Assembly: GCA_963734085.1 (NCBI GenBank)
Contig: CAVTFT010000016.1
Location: 25,557-89,556 of the forward strand
Direction of reading: 5' to 3'
Length of the DNA stretch: 64,000 nt
Source of the DNA: CAIWHR01 sp963734085
GTDB lineage: Bacteria > Pseudomonadota > Gammaproteobacteria > Burkholderiales > Casimicrobiaceae
Position 1 is the first letter of the stretch. Every line of letters starts with the position of its first letter. The notes beneath the pieces were generated by a model. That model saw only the letters and a list, made by a program, of their open reading frames with translations, searched no databases and was not told the DNA's origin. Shown here in pieces: positions 8,640-16,512 of this stretch. Made by a program: the position numbers and the translations under genes.

Positions 8640-10169
8640 CTAGATCGGGCGCCAGAGAAGCAGAGCGATGGCGACCACGAGCAGCATCGCAATGACCGCG
8701 AGCAGCACGTTGCGGGTCCGTTGCGCGCTTGCGAGCTCGCGCGCAGCGTCGTCGATCGACGGCGGCTTCGTCAACAGCCATTGGTGAATCAGGCGCGGCA
8801 GCTCAGGGAGCGCGCTCACGATATAGGGCGCCTCCGAGAAGAGCCTGCGCTTCAGCGCCGCCGGGCCGATCTGGTTTTCCATCCAGCGCTCGAGGAACGG
8901 CTTGGCGGTCGTCCACAGGTCGAGCTCGGGATCGAGCATCCGGCCGAGACCCTCGATGTTGAGCAGCGTCTTTTGCAGGAGCACGAGCTGCGGCTGGATT
9001 TCCACGTTGAAGCGGCGCGACGCGCGGAAGAGCTGCATCAGCACGCGGCCGAGCGAGATCTGCGACAGCGGCCGGTCGAACGCGGGCTCCAGCACGACCC
9101 GGATCTCGGCCTCGAGCTCGTCGACGCGCGTCTCCGGCGGCACCCAGCCCGACTCGATGTGCGCGGTCGCGACGCGGTGGTAATCGCGGCGGAAAAAGGC
9201 CAGGAAGTTCTGCGCGAGGTAGCTCTTGTCGCGCTCGGACAGCGTGCCCATGATCCCGAAATCGAGGGCGATGTACTTGCCGAAGTTCGCGCGGTCGGTC
9301 GCGACAAAGATGTTGCCCGGATGCATGTCGGCATGGAAATAGCCGTCGCGGAACACCTGCGTGAAAAAAAGCTCCACCCCGGCGCGCGACAGGCGTTTCA
9401 GGTCGACGCCGGCCTCGGTGAGCCGCTCGACCTGCGCGATCGGAATGCCCTCCATCCGCTCCATCACCATGACGTCGCTGCCGCTGTAATCCCAATGCAC
9501 CTCGGGGACGAGCAATAGCGGCGAGTGGTGGAAGTTGCGCCGCAGCTGCGAGCAATTGGCCGCCTCGCGCGACAGGTCGAGCTCGTCGCGGATCGTCTTT
9601 TCGAACTCGGCGACGACTTCGCGCGGCTTCAGCCGCTTGCCGTCCGACCACAGCTTCTCGACCAGCATCGCGCCGACCTGCATCAGCGAGATGTCGTGCG
9701 CGATCACGTGCGAGATGTTCGGTCGCAGCACCTTGACTGCGACCGGTGTGCCGTCCGGCAGCTCCGCGAGATGCACCTGCGCGACCGACGCGCTTGCCAC
9801 CGGCTCCCGTTCGAACGACTTGAACACCCGGTCGACAGGCTGTCGGTAGACGCGTTCCAGCATCGCGATGACTTGCACGGACGGGAACGGCGGAACGCGG
9901 TCCTGCAGCTTCGCGAGCTCGTCGGCGATGTCGAGCGGAATCAAATCGCGGCGCGTGGACAGCATCTGGCCGAACTTGACGAAGATCGGGCCGAGGTCTT
10001 CGAGTGCCAGACGCAGGCGCTCTGCGCGCGGCGCCGACGTGTCGCGCCAGAACGTGAGCGCGCGCGCGAGCGGCCGCACGGCGCGAAAGCGCTCATGGCC
10101 GGTCAGGAACTCGTCGAGACCGTACTTGAGCGAGACGAGCCAGATCTTTACGAGGCGCAGGAGGCGCAT
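8640..10169 (-). CDS. ubiB: Ubiquinone biosynthesis atypical kinase/ATPase UbiB
   Basis: A 509-residue member of the ABC1/ADCK (UbiB) family, needed for ubiquinone biosynthesis at the inner membrane. The family-specific KxGQ motif is present as VKFGQMLSTR, the kinase-like lysine in VAVKVLRP, the catalytic-loop equivalent in HADMHPGNIF and the metal-binding motif in LDFGIMG. The C terminus carries a hydrophobic anchor (NVLLAVIAMLLVVAIALLLW). The start at 10169 (MRLLRLVKIWLV) matches the family. In many proteobacteria the order is ubiE-ubiJ-ubiB; here ubiE and ubiJ lie 3 kb upstream on the same strand, with plus-strand genes in between. Confidence 0.95.
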   Translation of the reverse strand: MRLLRLVKIWLVSLKYGLDEFLTGHERFRAVRPLARALTFWRDTSAPRAERLRLALEDLGPIFVKFGQMLSTRRDLIPLDIADELAKLQDRVPPFPSVQVIAMLERVYRQPVDRVFKSFEREPVASASVAQVHLAELPDGTPVAVKVLRPNISHVIAHDISLMQVGAMLVEKLWSDGKRLKPREVVAEFEKTIRDELDLSREAANCSQLRRNFHHSPLLLVPEVHWDYSGSDVMVMERMEGIPIAQVERLTEAGVDLKRLSRAGVELFFTQVFRDGYFHADMHPGNIFVATDRANFGKYIALDFGIMGTLSERDKSYLAQNFLAFFRRDYHRVATAHIESGWVPPETRVDELEAEIRVVLEPAFDRPLSQISLGRVLMQLFRASRRFNVEIQPQLVLLQKTLLNIEGLGRMLDPELDLWTTAKPFLERWMENQIGPAALKRRLFSEAPYIVSALPELPRLIHQWLLTKPPSIDDAARELASAQRTRNVLLAVIAMLLVVAIALLLWRPI

Positions 10170-10220
10170 CCGGCCGATTGTAAGGGATTGGCGGGAGGAC
10201 GCCCGGTGCCATAATCCGCC

Positions 10221-10679
10221 ATGCCCCGGATCTTCGTCCGCTTGTTCAATGTCCCGGCGGAAGCCATCGACGAGATCGGCCACGTCAACAACATCGAGTA
10301 TGTCCGCTGGATGCAGGAGATCGCGACCGAGCATTCGGCGGCGCAGGGCTGGCCGCTCGCGCGCTACGTGGCGGGCGGCGCAGGCTGGTTCGTGCGCTCC
10401 CACGCGATCGACTATCTCCGCCCGGCCTTCGCCGGCGACGCGATCTCGCTTTTCACCTGGGTCGCCGATTTCAGCCGGAGCACGTCGCGACGCAAGTATC
10501 TTTTCTACCGTGCGCGGGACGAGGAGATTCTGGCCCGCGCCGAGACACTCTGGGTGTTCGTGAACTTCCGCTCGGGCGTGCCGGCGCGGATCACCGAGGC
10601 GCTGCGCTCGGCGTTCGACGTCGTCGCGGACGAAGGCGAAGCACTGCGTCTCGCGCGCGCGGTCGGCGTGACGTCGTGA
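10221..10679 (+). CDS. Acyl-CoA thioesterase, hotdog fold (4-hydroxybenzoyl-CoA/YbgC type)
   Basis: A 152-residue single hotdog-domain protein. The N-terminal IDEIGHVNNIEYVRWMQE is the characteristic D-x-x-G-H-V-N-N-x-x-Y motif with the active-site Asp region and the long central helix; the later strands (DYLRPAFAGDAISLFTWV) complete the fold. It should hydrolyse an acyl- or aroyl-CoA, substrate unknown. It diverges from ubiB and overlaps the next gene by 4 bp (GTGA), so both are probably one operon. Confidence 0.88.
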   Translation: MPRIFVRLFNVPAEAIDEIGHVNNIEYVRWMQEIATEHSAAQGWPLARYVAGGAGWFVRSHAIDYLRPAFAGDAISLFTWVADFSRSTSRRKYLFYRARDEEILARAETLWVFVNFRSGVPARITEALRSAFDVVADEGEALRLARAVGVTS

Positions 10680-11056
10680 AAACGTTCGCCGCCCTGTTCC
10701 TGCCGCTGATCGCGACCTGGCTCGCGTCGGCGGCCTGGTCGCTCATCGCCATTCATTCACCGCTGGTGCTTCCGCATGGCGCAATCAATTCCGGGCTGAC
10801 GGCGATGTCGACGCTGCTCCTGGTGCTCGTGCCCTTTCTCTGGGTGGCGGCGTGGATCTTCCGCCGTGTCGTGACGGCCCATCGGATCCGCTGGGCGTTC
10901 GTCGGCTCGGCGCTCGCGCTCGCAGCGCTGATCGCGCCTGCGCTGTTCACACCGATGGAATGGGCGCTGCCGACCGTCGCCTTCGCAGTGGGCTATCTGC
11001 TGCTCTTTCCGGCGCTCGTCGCGGTCATGGGCCGCATCGATAAGCGCTCGCCGTAA
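10676..11056 (+). CDS. Small four-helix membrane protein, function unknown
   Basis: A 126-residue hydrophobic protein with GTG start overlapping the thioesterase stop. Four hydrophobic segments can be read: FAALFLPLIATWLASAAW, AMSTLLLVLVPFLWVAAWIF, WAFVGSALALAALIAPALF and ALPTVAFAVGYLLLFPALVA. No domain is recognised. The overlap suggests it is translated together with the thioesterase. Confidence 0.7.
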   Translation: MKTFAALFLPLIATWLASAAWSLIAIHSPLVLPHGAINSGLTAMSTLLLVLVPFLWVAAWIFRRVVTAHRIRWAFVGSALALAALIAPALFTPMEWALPTVAFAVGYLLLFPALVAVMGRIDKRSP

Positions 11057-11100
11057 GCTGGATCGGCGCTGCGCCGACAAGCGTCCCCAGGCCCCAGACG

Positions 11101-12504
11101 ATGCGTCCGTCCACACCGGCGTTTCTCGTTGCGCTCGCAGCGTGCGTGGCCCTCCTCGGCTGCGCGGCACCGATGCGCCCCGATCTCACCTGGCTCTACC
11201 GCGTCGGAACCGGGCCGGGGGACGCGACGCCGGTCATCCTGATTCCCGGTCTCTTCGGATCTAGGCTTCGCGCCCGCGACACCGGCACCGAGGTCTGGCC
11301 GGGACCGTGGAACGCCGTGCTGTGGAGCGACTATGAGAGTCTCGCCCTGTCGTTCGACCCGGCGACGCTCGCGGTGCGTCCCGACAACCTCGAAGCCTTC
11401 GCACTGGCCGACGAGGTGCTTGGGCACAACATTTACCGACCGATCGTCGAGACGTTCGAGCGTTACGGCGGCTACGTCCGCGGCGTTCCGGGCACGCCGG
11501 TGCGCGACGGCGTGCGGCGCTACTATGTTTTTCCGTATGACTGGCGCCAGGACAACGTCATCCATGCGCGCGAGCTCGATGCGCTGATCGAGACGATCCG
11601 GCGCGACTACGGTGATCCCGATCTGCGCGTCGACATCGTCGCGCACAGCATGGGCGGCCTCATTGCACGCTATTACCTGCGCTACGGCACGGTCGACGTG
11701 CTGGAAGGCGGCAGCGAAGAGCTGGTCACGCTCTACGGCACGTCGCGCGTGCGCAAGCTGATCCTGCTTGGCACGCCGAACATGGGTTCCGCCGGCTCAC
11801 TGCACGCGTTCATCACCGGCGAGCCCGTCGGCTTCGGCCGGATTCCGCCGGAGGTGCTGGCGACGATGCCCTCCGGCTATCAGCTCTTTCCGCATCCGCT
11901 GGTCACCTGGCTCATCGGCACCGACGGGCGCGGGCAGGACGTCGATCTGTTCGACGGCGCAACGTGGCGCCGGTTCGGCTGGTCGATCTTCGATCCCGCG
12001 GTCGATGCACGCATCCGCGCGGGACAGAGTGTGGCGGCCGACGCGCACGCTGCCGCATTGCAACGCTTTTTCGACTTTCGCCTCGAGCGCGGGCGGCGGT
12101 TCATGTGGATGCTGTCGACGTCCGAGCCGGCGACGCCGATCCGCTACGTGCTGTTCGGCGGCGATTGCACGCTGACGCCGGCGCGCCTTGCCATCGAGGA
12201 CGAAGCCGGTCGTCCGGTCGTGCGGCTCTACCCGGACGACATCCGTCATCCGGTACCGGGTGTGCGCTACAACGAGATCATGCTCGAGCCCGGGGATGGG
12301 CGCGTGACCAAACCCTCGCTGCTCGCGCGCGAGACGCTCGACCCGATGGCGCCGCAGAGCGAGGAGAGCTTTCTGCCCGTCGCCTACTGGTTCTTCCTGT
12401 GCGAGCGCCACGACCAGCTCACCAACAACGTCAATTTCGAGGACAACCTGCTGAACGTCCTGCTGACGCGCAGCCTGCCGTGGGAGATGCCCGACGCCCG
12501 CTGA
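11101..12504 (+). CDS. LCAT-family (lecithin:cholesterol acyltransferase-like) lipoprotein lipase/acyltransferase
   Basis: A 467-residue alpha/beta hydrolase with a lipoprotein signal peptide ending at the lipobox LLGC (Cys21), so it should be attached to the cell envelope. The oxyanion region is VILIPGLFGSRLRARDTGTE, as in LCAT/PDAT-type enzymes, and the nucleophile elbow is AHSMGG with Ser183. An LGTPNMGSAGSL block and a late GDGRVTKPS segment (probable catalytic Asp region), together with ERHDQLTNN (possible catalytic His), fit the LCAT fold. It probably acts on phospholipids or other acyl esters. It is preceded by the thioesterase pair and followed by a hemolysin III-like gene. Confidence 0.85.
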   Translation: MRPSTPAFLVALAACVALLGCAAPMRPDLTWLYRVGTGPGDATPVILIPGLFGSRLRARDTGTEVWPGPWNAVLWSDYESLALSFDPATLAVRPDNLEAFALADEVLGHNIYRPIVETFERYGGYVRGVPGTPVRDGVRRYYVFPYDWRQDNVIHARELDALIETIRRDYGDPDLRVDIVAHSMGGLIARYYLRYGTVDVLEGGSEELVTLYGTSRVRKLILLGTPNMGSAGSLHAFITGEPVGFGRIPPEVLATMPSGYQLFPHPLVTWLIGTDGRGQDVDLFDGATWRRFGWSIFDPAVDARIRAGQSVAADAHAAALQRFFDFRLERGRRFMWMLSTSEPATPIRYVLFGGDCTLTPARLAIEDEAGRPVVRLYPDDIRHPVPGVRYNEIMLEPGDGRVTKPSLLARETLDPMAPQSEESFLPVAYWFFLCERHDQLTNNVNFEDNLLNVLLTRSLPWEMPDAR

Positions 12505-12611
12505 GGCGGTGCGGACAGCCTCCCCTGCGGCGCAAATTCCTCGTGCATCCGTCGCCGCCGCACGACAAAAAACCTTCGCTTGCGTTCGGGGTCCGCCGGC
12601 ATGTCGGTTCT

Positions 12612-12627
12612 TGGCACGCCGTATGCT
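12612..12627 (+). promoter_or_regulatory. Sigma-54-type promoter upstream of the hemolysin III-like gene
   Basis: TGGCACGCCGTATGCT matches the sigma-54 consensus TGGCACG-N4-TTGC closely, with the invariant GG and GC dinucleotides exactly 10 bp apart. Transcription would start near 12638, about 12 nt before the ATG at 12650. This argues against using the upstream in-frame ATG at 12623, which would lie inside the promoter. Confidence 0.5.
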
Positions 12628-12649
12628 TAAGCGCCGGCACGAGCGAATC

Positions 12650-13279
12650 ATGTGCGAACGCCCACAAACGCTAGGCGAGGAGCTCGCCAATTCGGTCAGC
12701 CACGCGATGGCGCTGATCGCGGCGGCCGTCGCCGTGCCGTTCCTGATCGCCGCCGCGGCGCGCAACGGCAATACCGTCAGCATCGTCGGCGCGAGCATTT
12801 TCGCCGCGACGATGGTGTTGCTGTACATGGCGTCGATGCTCTACCACGCGTTGCCGCACGAGCGCGCGAAGCGGTTCTTCCGCAAGCTCGATCACGGTGC
12901 AATTTACCTCTTCATCGCCGGAAGTTACACGCCGTTCGCGCTCGGCGCGTCGTCGAGCTGGTCGGTCGTCGGCCTGGTCTGGGCGCTCGCGGTCATCGGC
13001 GTCGCGCTGAAGGCAACCGATCGGATCTCGCACCCGGTCCTGTCGACCGGCCTGTATCTGGCGATGGGCTGGATCACCGCATTTGCGGCGGGACCGCTGA
13101 TCGAACGCATCGCCACGCAGGGTGTCGTCCTGCTCGCCGCGGGCGGGCTCGCGTACATGCTGGGCGTCGTATTCTTCGTGTTCGACTCGCGTTTGCGCTA
13201 TGCGCACTTCGTCTGGCACCTGTTCGTGGTCGCGGGAACCGCCTGCCACTTTTTCGCTGTGCTCGACTACGCGACGTAG
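12650..13279 (+). CDS. Hemolysin III / TrhA family membrane protein (PAQR-like)
   Basis: A 209-residue seven-helix membrane protein. The N-terminal EELANSVSHAMALI motif, SMLYHALPHERAKRFFRKLDHGAIYLFIAGSYTPF (split here only for description) and the late HFVWHLFVVAGTACHFFAVL supply the conserved Ser/His/Asp metal-ligand pattern shared with the PAQR superfamily. The name hemolysin III is historical; the related E. coli protein TrhA has been linked to membrane energetics. I chose the ATG at 12650 because a sigma-54-type promoter lies just before it. Confidence 0.9.
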   Translation: MCERPQTLGEELANSVSHAMALIAAAVAVPFLIAAAARNGNTVSIVGASIFAATMVLLYMASMLYHALPHERAKRFFRKLDHGAIYLFIAGSYTPFALGASSSWSVVGLVWALAVIGVALKATDRISHPVLSTGLYLAMGWITAFAAGPLIERIATQGVVLLAAGGLAYMLGVVFFVFDSRLRYAHFVWHLFVVAGTACHFFAVLDYAT

Positions 13280-13343
13280 CCAACCGCGGTCGCCTTCAGC
13301 GGCCGACGCTGCTCTTTCCGGGCATGGTGCTAACGCGCCGCGG

Positions 13344-13949
13344 TCAGCGCTTGCGCGAGCGCTTGACCCGCGCCTCGGCGGCGGCGATGCGCTGGGCAAG
13401 CGCGTCGACGCGCGGCGCGAGTGCCGCGACCTGCTCGACGAACGTCCGCGCTTCGTCACCTCGCGCGACGAGTCCCGCTTCGTCGCGCGCGTAGCTCGCG
13501 ACGCTGTCGCCGATCCGCTCGGCGGCGTACGCGGGAAAGGAGAGGAGCGTGCGCCCCGCGTCGGCGATGCGCTGGCCGACGATAGGTCCGAGCGCCGTCG
13601 CAAACGCCTGCTCGACGAACCAGGGGAGCGTTTGCGCAAGCTCCCGCAACGTCGTCGCGAGCGCCGGGTCGCCTTCGCTCGTGACATAGCGCTCCCAGCG
13701 CGTCGGGTCGGAGAGGAACGCCGGCAGATCGAGCGGCGACAGCTTGAGCGTGAGATCCGGGGCGTGGCCGGCGAGCGGCACCGACTGAACCATCCCCGAC
13801 GCCTCGACGGCGAGCGCTGTCGCCACCGGCCCGACGACGATCACGAAGACGCGGCTGACGTGCGCTGCGAGGCGTTGCCGCGCCCACGCTTCGCGTTCGA
13901 GGACGCGATTCGCGATCGCCTCGGGGATGTCGGCAGGATTCAATCGCAT
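13344..13949 (-). CDS. ubiJ: Ubiquinone biosynthesis accessory factor UbiJ
   Basis: A 201-residue SCP2-type lipid-binding protein, the accessory factor that binds the isoprenoid tail of ubiquinone intermediates. The SCP2 core is in the N-terminal half (RVFVIVVGPVATALAVEASG, then DLTLKLSPLDLPAFLSDP). A long C-terminal helix follows with a basic end (AAEARVKRSRKR), as in UbiJ/YigP. Its position directly after ubiE on the same strand supports the call; sequence alone is divergent in this family. Confidence 0.82.
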   Translation of the reverse strand: MRLNPADIPEAIANRVLEREAWARQRLAAHVSRVFVIVVGPVATALAVEASGMVQSVPLAGHAPDLTLKLSPLDLPAFLSDPTRWERYVTSEGDPALATTLRELAQTLPWFVEQAFATALGPIVGQRIADAGRTLLSFPAYAAERIGDSVASYARDEAGLVARGDEARTFVEQVAALAPRVDALAQRIAAAEARVKRSRKR

Positions 13950-13973
13950 CGCAGTCGAATTCGCAGAGGGTCG

Positions 13974-14708
13974 TCAGTAGACGCGGCCGAGGTGGAGTGC
14001 CACGACGCCGGCAGCGAGGTTGTGTACGTCGACCGCGTCGAATCCGGCCGCGTCCATCATCGCCTTCAGCGCCGCCTGGTCCGGGTGCACGCGGATCGAT
14101 TCGGCAAGATAGCGGTAGCTCGCGTCATCGCCGGCGACGAGCCTGCCGATCCGCGGGATCACGTTGAAGCTGTACCAGTCGTACGCTGGCGCGAGCGGCT
14201 CCCAGACCCGCGAGAATTCGAGAACCGCAGCGACTCCGCCCGGCTTCAACACCCGTCGCATCTCGGCCAACGCGGCTTCCTTGCGCGTGACGTTGCGCAG
14301 ACCGAACGCGATGCCGACACAATCGAAGGACGCGGTCGGAAACGGCAGCTTTTCAGCGTCGCACTGCACCGCCGGAAGTGACAGCCCGGCGTTCAGCAGC
14401 TTGTCGCGACCGGCGGCGAGCATCGCGCCGTTGATGTCGGTGAGCACGACCTGGCCCGTCGCCCCGACGCGGTCGGCGAAAAGGCGCGCGAGGTCGCCCG
14501 TCCCGCCCGCAAGATCGAGCACGCGCATCCCGGCGCGTACGCCGGTCGCGTTGACGGCAAAGCGCTTCCACAGCCGGTGGAGGCCCGCCGACATGAGATC
14601 GTTCATCAGGTCGTACTTGCCCGCGACCGAATCGAAGACGCCCCGCACGCGGCGCGCCTTGTCCTCGGGCGAGACTTCCTCGAAACCGAAGTGGGTCTTG
14701 TCGGTCAT
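13974..14708 (-). CDS. ubiE: Demethylmenaquinone/2-methoxy-6-polyprenyl-1,4-benzoquinol methyltransferase
   Basis: A 244-residue SAM-dependent C-methyltransferase of ubiquinone (and menaquinone) biosynthesis. The UbiE/COQ5 signatures are intact: FDSVAGKYDLMNDLMSAGLH, the SAM-binding motif VLDLAGGTGDLA, and the signature FGLRNVTRKEAALAEMRRVL. The C terminus ends in GVVALHLGRVY, close to the family end GIVALHRGxK. I use the ATG at 14708 (MTDKTHFGFEEV), giving the usual length of about 250. It sits 5 bp after the DUF971 gene and 24 bp before ubiJ. Confidence 0.96.
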   Translation of the reverse strand: MTDKTHFGFEEVSPEDKARRVRGVFDSVAGKYDLMNDLMSAGLHRLWKRFAVNATGVRAGMRVLDLAGGTGDLARLFADRVGATGQVVLTDINGAMLAAGRDKLLNAGLSLPAVQCDAEKLPFPTASFDCVGIAFGLRNVTRKEAALAEMRRVLKPGGVAAVLEFSRVWEPLAPAYDWYSFNVIPRIGRLVAGDDASYRYLAESIRVHPDQAALKAMMDAAGFDAVDVHNLAAGVVALHLGRVY

Positions 14709-14713
14709 GAGGC

Positions 14714-15091
14714 TCACTTCGCGTCGCGGCTTGCGCCAGCCGCCGTCATCCGCTCGAGATAACGTTGCCACAACGCTTCCTGCCGCTCGCCCAGCTCGTA
14801 GAGGTAATCCCACGAGTAGATGCCGGTGTCGTGGCCGTCGGAAAACGACGGGCGGATCGCGTAATGGCCGATCGGCTCGACTTCCTTGATCGTCACGTCG
14901 CGCTTGCCGACCTGCAGCACTTCCTGGCCGGGGCCATGACCGCGCACTTCGGCAGACGGCGAATGGACGCGCAGGAATTCGTACGGCAGCCGGAACTCGC
15001 GGCCGTCCGAGAAGGCGATCTCGAGCACCTTCGAGGCCTGGTGCAGCTTGATCGCGGTAGGCGTCGGAATCGACGAGTCGAGGCCGGACAT
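14714..15091 (-). CDS. DUF971 protein (gamma-butyrobetaine hydroxylase N-terminal-like)
   Basis: A 125-residue protein made of one DUF971 domain: PTAIKLHQASKVLEIAFSDG, then FRLPYEFLRVHSPSAEVRGH and the conserved end YAIRPSFSDGHDTGIYSWDY. DUF971 resembles the N-terminal domain of gamma-butyrobetaine hydroxylases and some iron-sulfur carrier-associated proteins; its role alone is unknown. It sits 5 bp upstream of ubiE. The DUF971-ubiE order recurs in betaproteobacteria, so a link to quinone metabolism is a reasonable inference. Confidence 0.88.
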   Translation of the reverse strand: MSGLDSSIPTPTAIKLHQASKVLEIAFSDGREFRLPYEFLRVHSPSAEVRGHGPGQEVLQVGKRDVTIKEVEPIGHYAIRPSFSDGHDTGIYSWDYLYELGERQEALWQRYLERMTAAGASRDAK

Positions 15092-15175
15092 TTGCGGAGC
15101 GCGAGGCTGAGACGATAGCCTAACACAGCGCCCCGACGCCGCGCGGTGCGCGACGAACGCCCGGCACTGGGACCG

Positions 15176-16336
15176 CTAGACCGTCCCCTGCGTGCCCTCC
15201 GGCACCATGTCGAGGTTGCCGATCCCGGAGAAGATGTTGCGGTTCTTCGCTTCCTTGCCGTGCAGCTTGATCTCGAGCCGCAGGTCGTTCAGCGAGTCGG
15301 CGTTGCGCAGCGCGTCTTCGTAGCTGATGAGGCCCGCCTCGTAGAGGTCGAACAGCGACTGGTCGAACGTCTGCATGCCGAGCTCGCGCGACTTCTTCAT
15401 GATGTCCTTGATGCCCGAGACATCGCCCTTGAAGATCAGGTCGGAGACGAGCGGCGAGTTCAGCATCACTTCGACCGCCGGCACCCGGCCGCGGCCGTCG
15501 CGACGCGGGATCAGCCGCTGCGCGATGAAGGCGCGGACGTTGAGCGACAGGTCCATCAGCAGCTGCGCGCGCCGCTCCTCGGGGAAGAAATTGATGATCC
15601 GATCGAGCGCCTGATTGGTGCTGTTCGCGTGCAGCGTCGCGAGCAGCAGGTGGCCCGTCTCGGCGAAGGCGACCGCGTAGTCCATCGTCTGCCGTTCCCG
15701 CACTTCGCCGATCAGGATGACGTCGGGCGCCTGGCGCATGGAGTTCCGCAGCGCGATGTCCCAGTTTTCGGTGTCGACACCGACCTCGCGCTGCGTGACG
15801 ATGCAGTTCCTGTGCTCGTGGACGAACTCGATCGGGTCCTCGATCGTGATGATGTGGCCGTAGCTGTTCTCGTTGCGGTAGCCGAGCAGCGCTGCCATCG
15901 ACGTCGACTTGCCGCAGCCGGTCGCGCCGATGAACAGCATGATGCCGCGCTTCGACATGATGACGTCCTTCAGCACGGGCGGGAGGCCCAGCTCCTCGAA
16001 CTTCGGGATTTCGGTCATGATCGTCCGCAGCACCATGCCGACGCGACCCTGCTGGATGAAGGCGTTGGTGCGGAAGCGGCCGACGCCCGGCGGCGCAATC
16101 GCGAAATTGCACTCCTTGGACGCCTCGAACTCGGCGGCCTGTTTGTCGTTCATCACGCTGCGCACGAGCTCGATCGTGTGCTGCGGCGTGAGCGCGGTCT
16201 TCGACACCGGCTGGATCTTGCCGTCGACCTTGAGCGCCGGCGGGAACCCGGCGGTGATGAAGAGGTCGGAGCCCTTCTGCTTCACCAGCAGCTCGAGCAG
16301 CTCGTGGATGAACTTGGTGGCGCGTTCTCGTTCCAT
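15176..16336 (-). CDS. pilU: Type IV pilus retraction-associated ATPase PilU
   Basis: A 386-residue secretion-type ATPase that supports pilus retraction with PilT. The Walker A is GATGCGKST (residues 137-145), the Asp box includes IITIEDPIEFVHEH, Walker B is VILIGEVRERQTMD and the His box is HLLLATLHANSTNQ. The PilU-specific tail (HGKEAKNRNIFSGIGNLDMV) replaces the shorter PilT end. Start at 16336 is supported by an AAGGAGG ribosome binding site at 16343-16349. It lies downstream of pilT, with a 176-bp spacer made mostly of two tandem repeats. Confidence 0.95.
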   Translation of the reverse strand: MERERATKFIHELLELLVKQKGSDLFITAGFPPALKVDGKIQPVSKTALTPQHTIELVRSVMNDKQAAEFEASKECNFAIAPPGVGRFRTNAFIQQGRVGMVLRTIMTEIPKFEELGLPPVLKDVIMSKRGIMLFIGATGCGKSTSMAALLGYRNENSYGHIITIEDPIEFVHEHRNCIVTQREVGVDTENWDIALRNSMRQAPDVILIGEVRERQTMDYAVAFAETGHLLLATLHANSTNQALDRIINFFPEERRAQLLMDLSLNVRAFIAQRLIPRRDGRGRVPAVEVMLNSPLVSDLIFKGDVSGIKDIMKKSRELGMQTFDQSLFDLYEAGLISYEDALRNADSLNDLRLEIKLHGKEAKNRNIFSGIGNLDMVPEGTQGTV

Positions 16337-16362
16337 GCGAAACCTCCTTCAGCGGCGGCCAG

Positions 16363-16512
16363 TCCCGCCGGGCCGTCCCAAGGGACTGGTGCGCCCCCAC
16401 CGGGGGCAGCGAGCGCAGCGAGCGTGGGGGTCGTTCCTCCCGCCGGGCCGTCCCAAGGGACTGGTGCGGCCCCACCGGGGGCAGCGAGCGCAGCGAGCGT
16501 GGGGTCGTTCAC
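16363..16512. repeat. Two tandem 75-bp GC-rich repeats between pilT and pilU
   Basis: Two near-identical 75-bp units begin at 16363 and 16438 (each opening TCCCGCCGGGCCGTCCCAAG). Each contains a short hairpin (GCCCCCACCGGGGGC or a one-base variant), then AGCGAGCGCAGCGAGCGTGGGG. The units are related to the 77-bp array at 18376-18816: both share GCCGGGCCGxCCCAAGG, a CCCCC/GGGGG hairpin and an AGCG/GCG-rich end. They lie in the pilT-pilU leader, just upstream of the pilU ribosome binding site. Confidence 0.85.
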
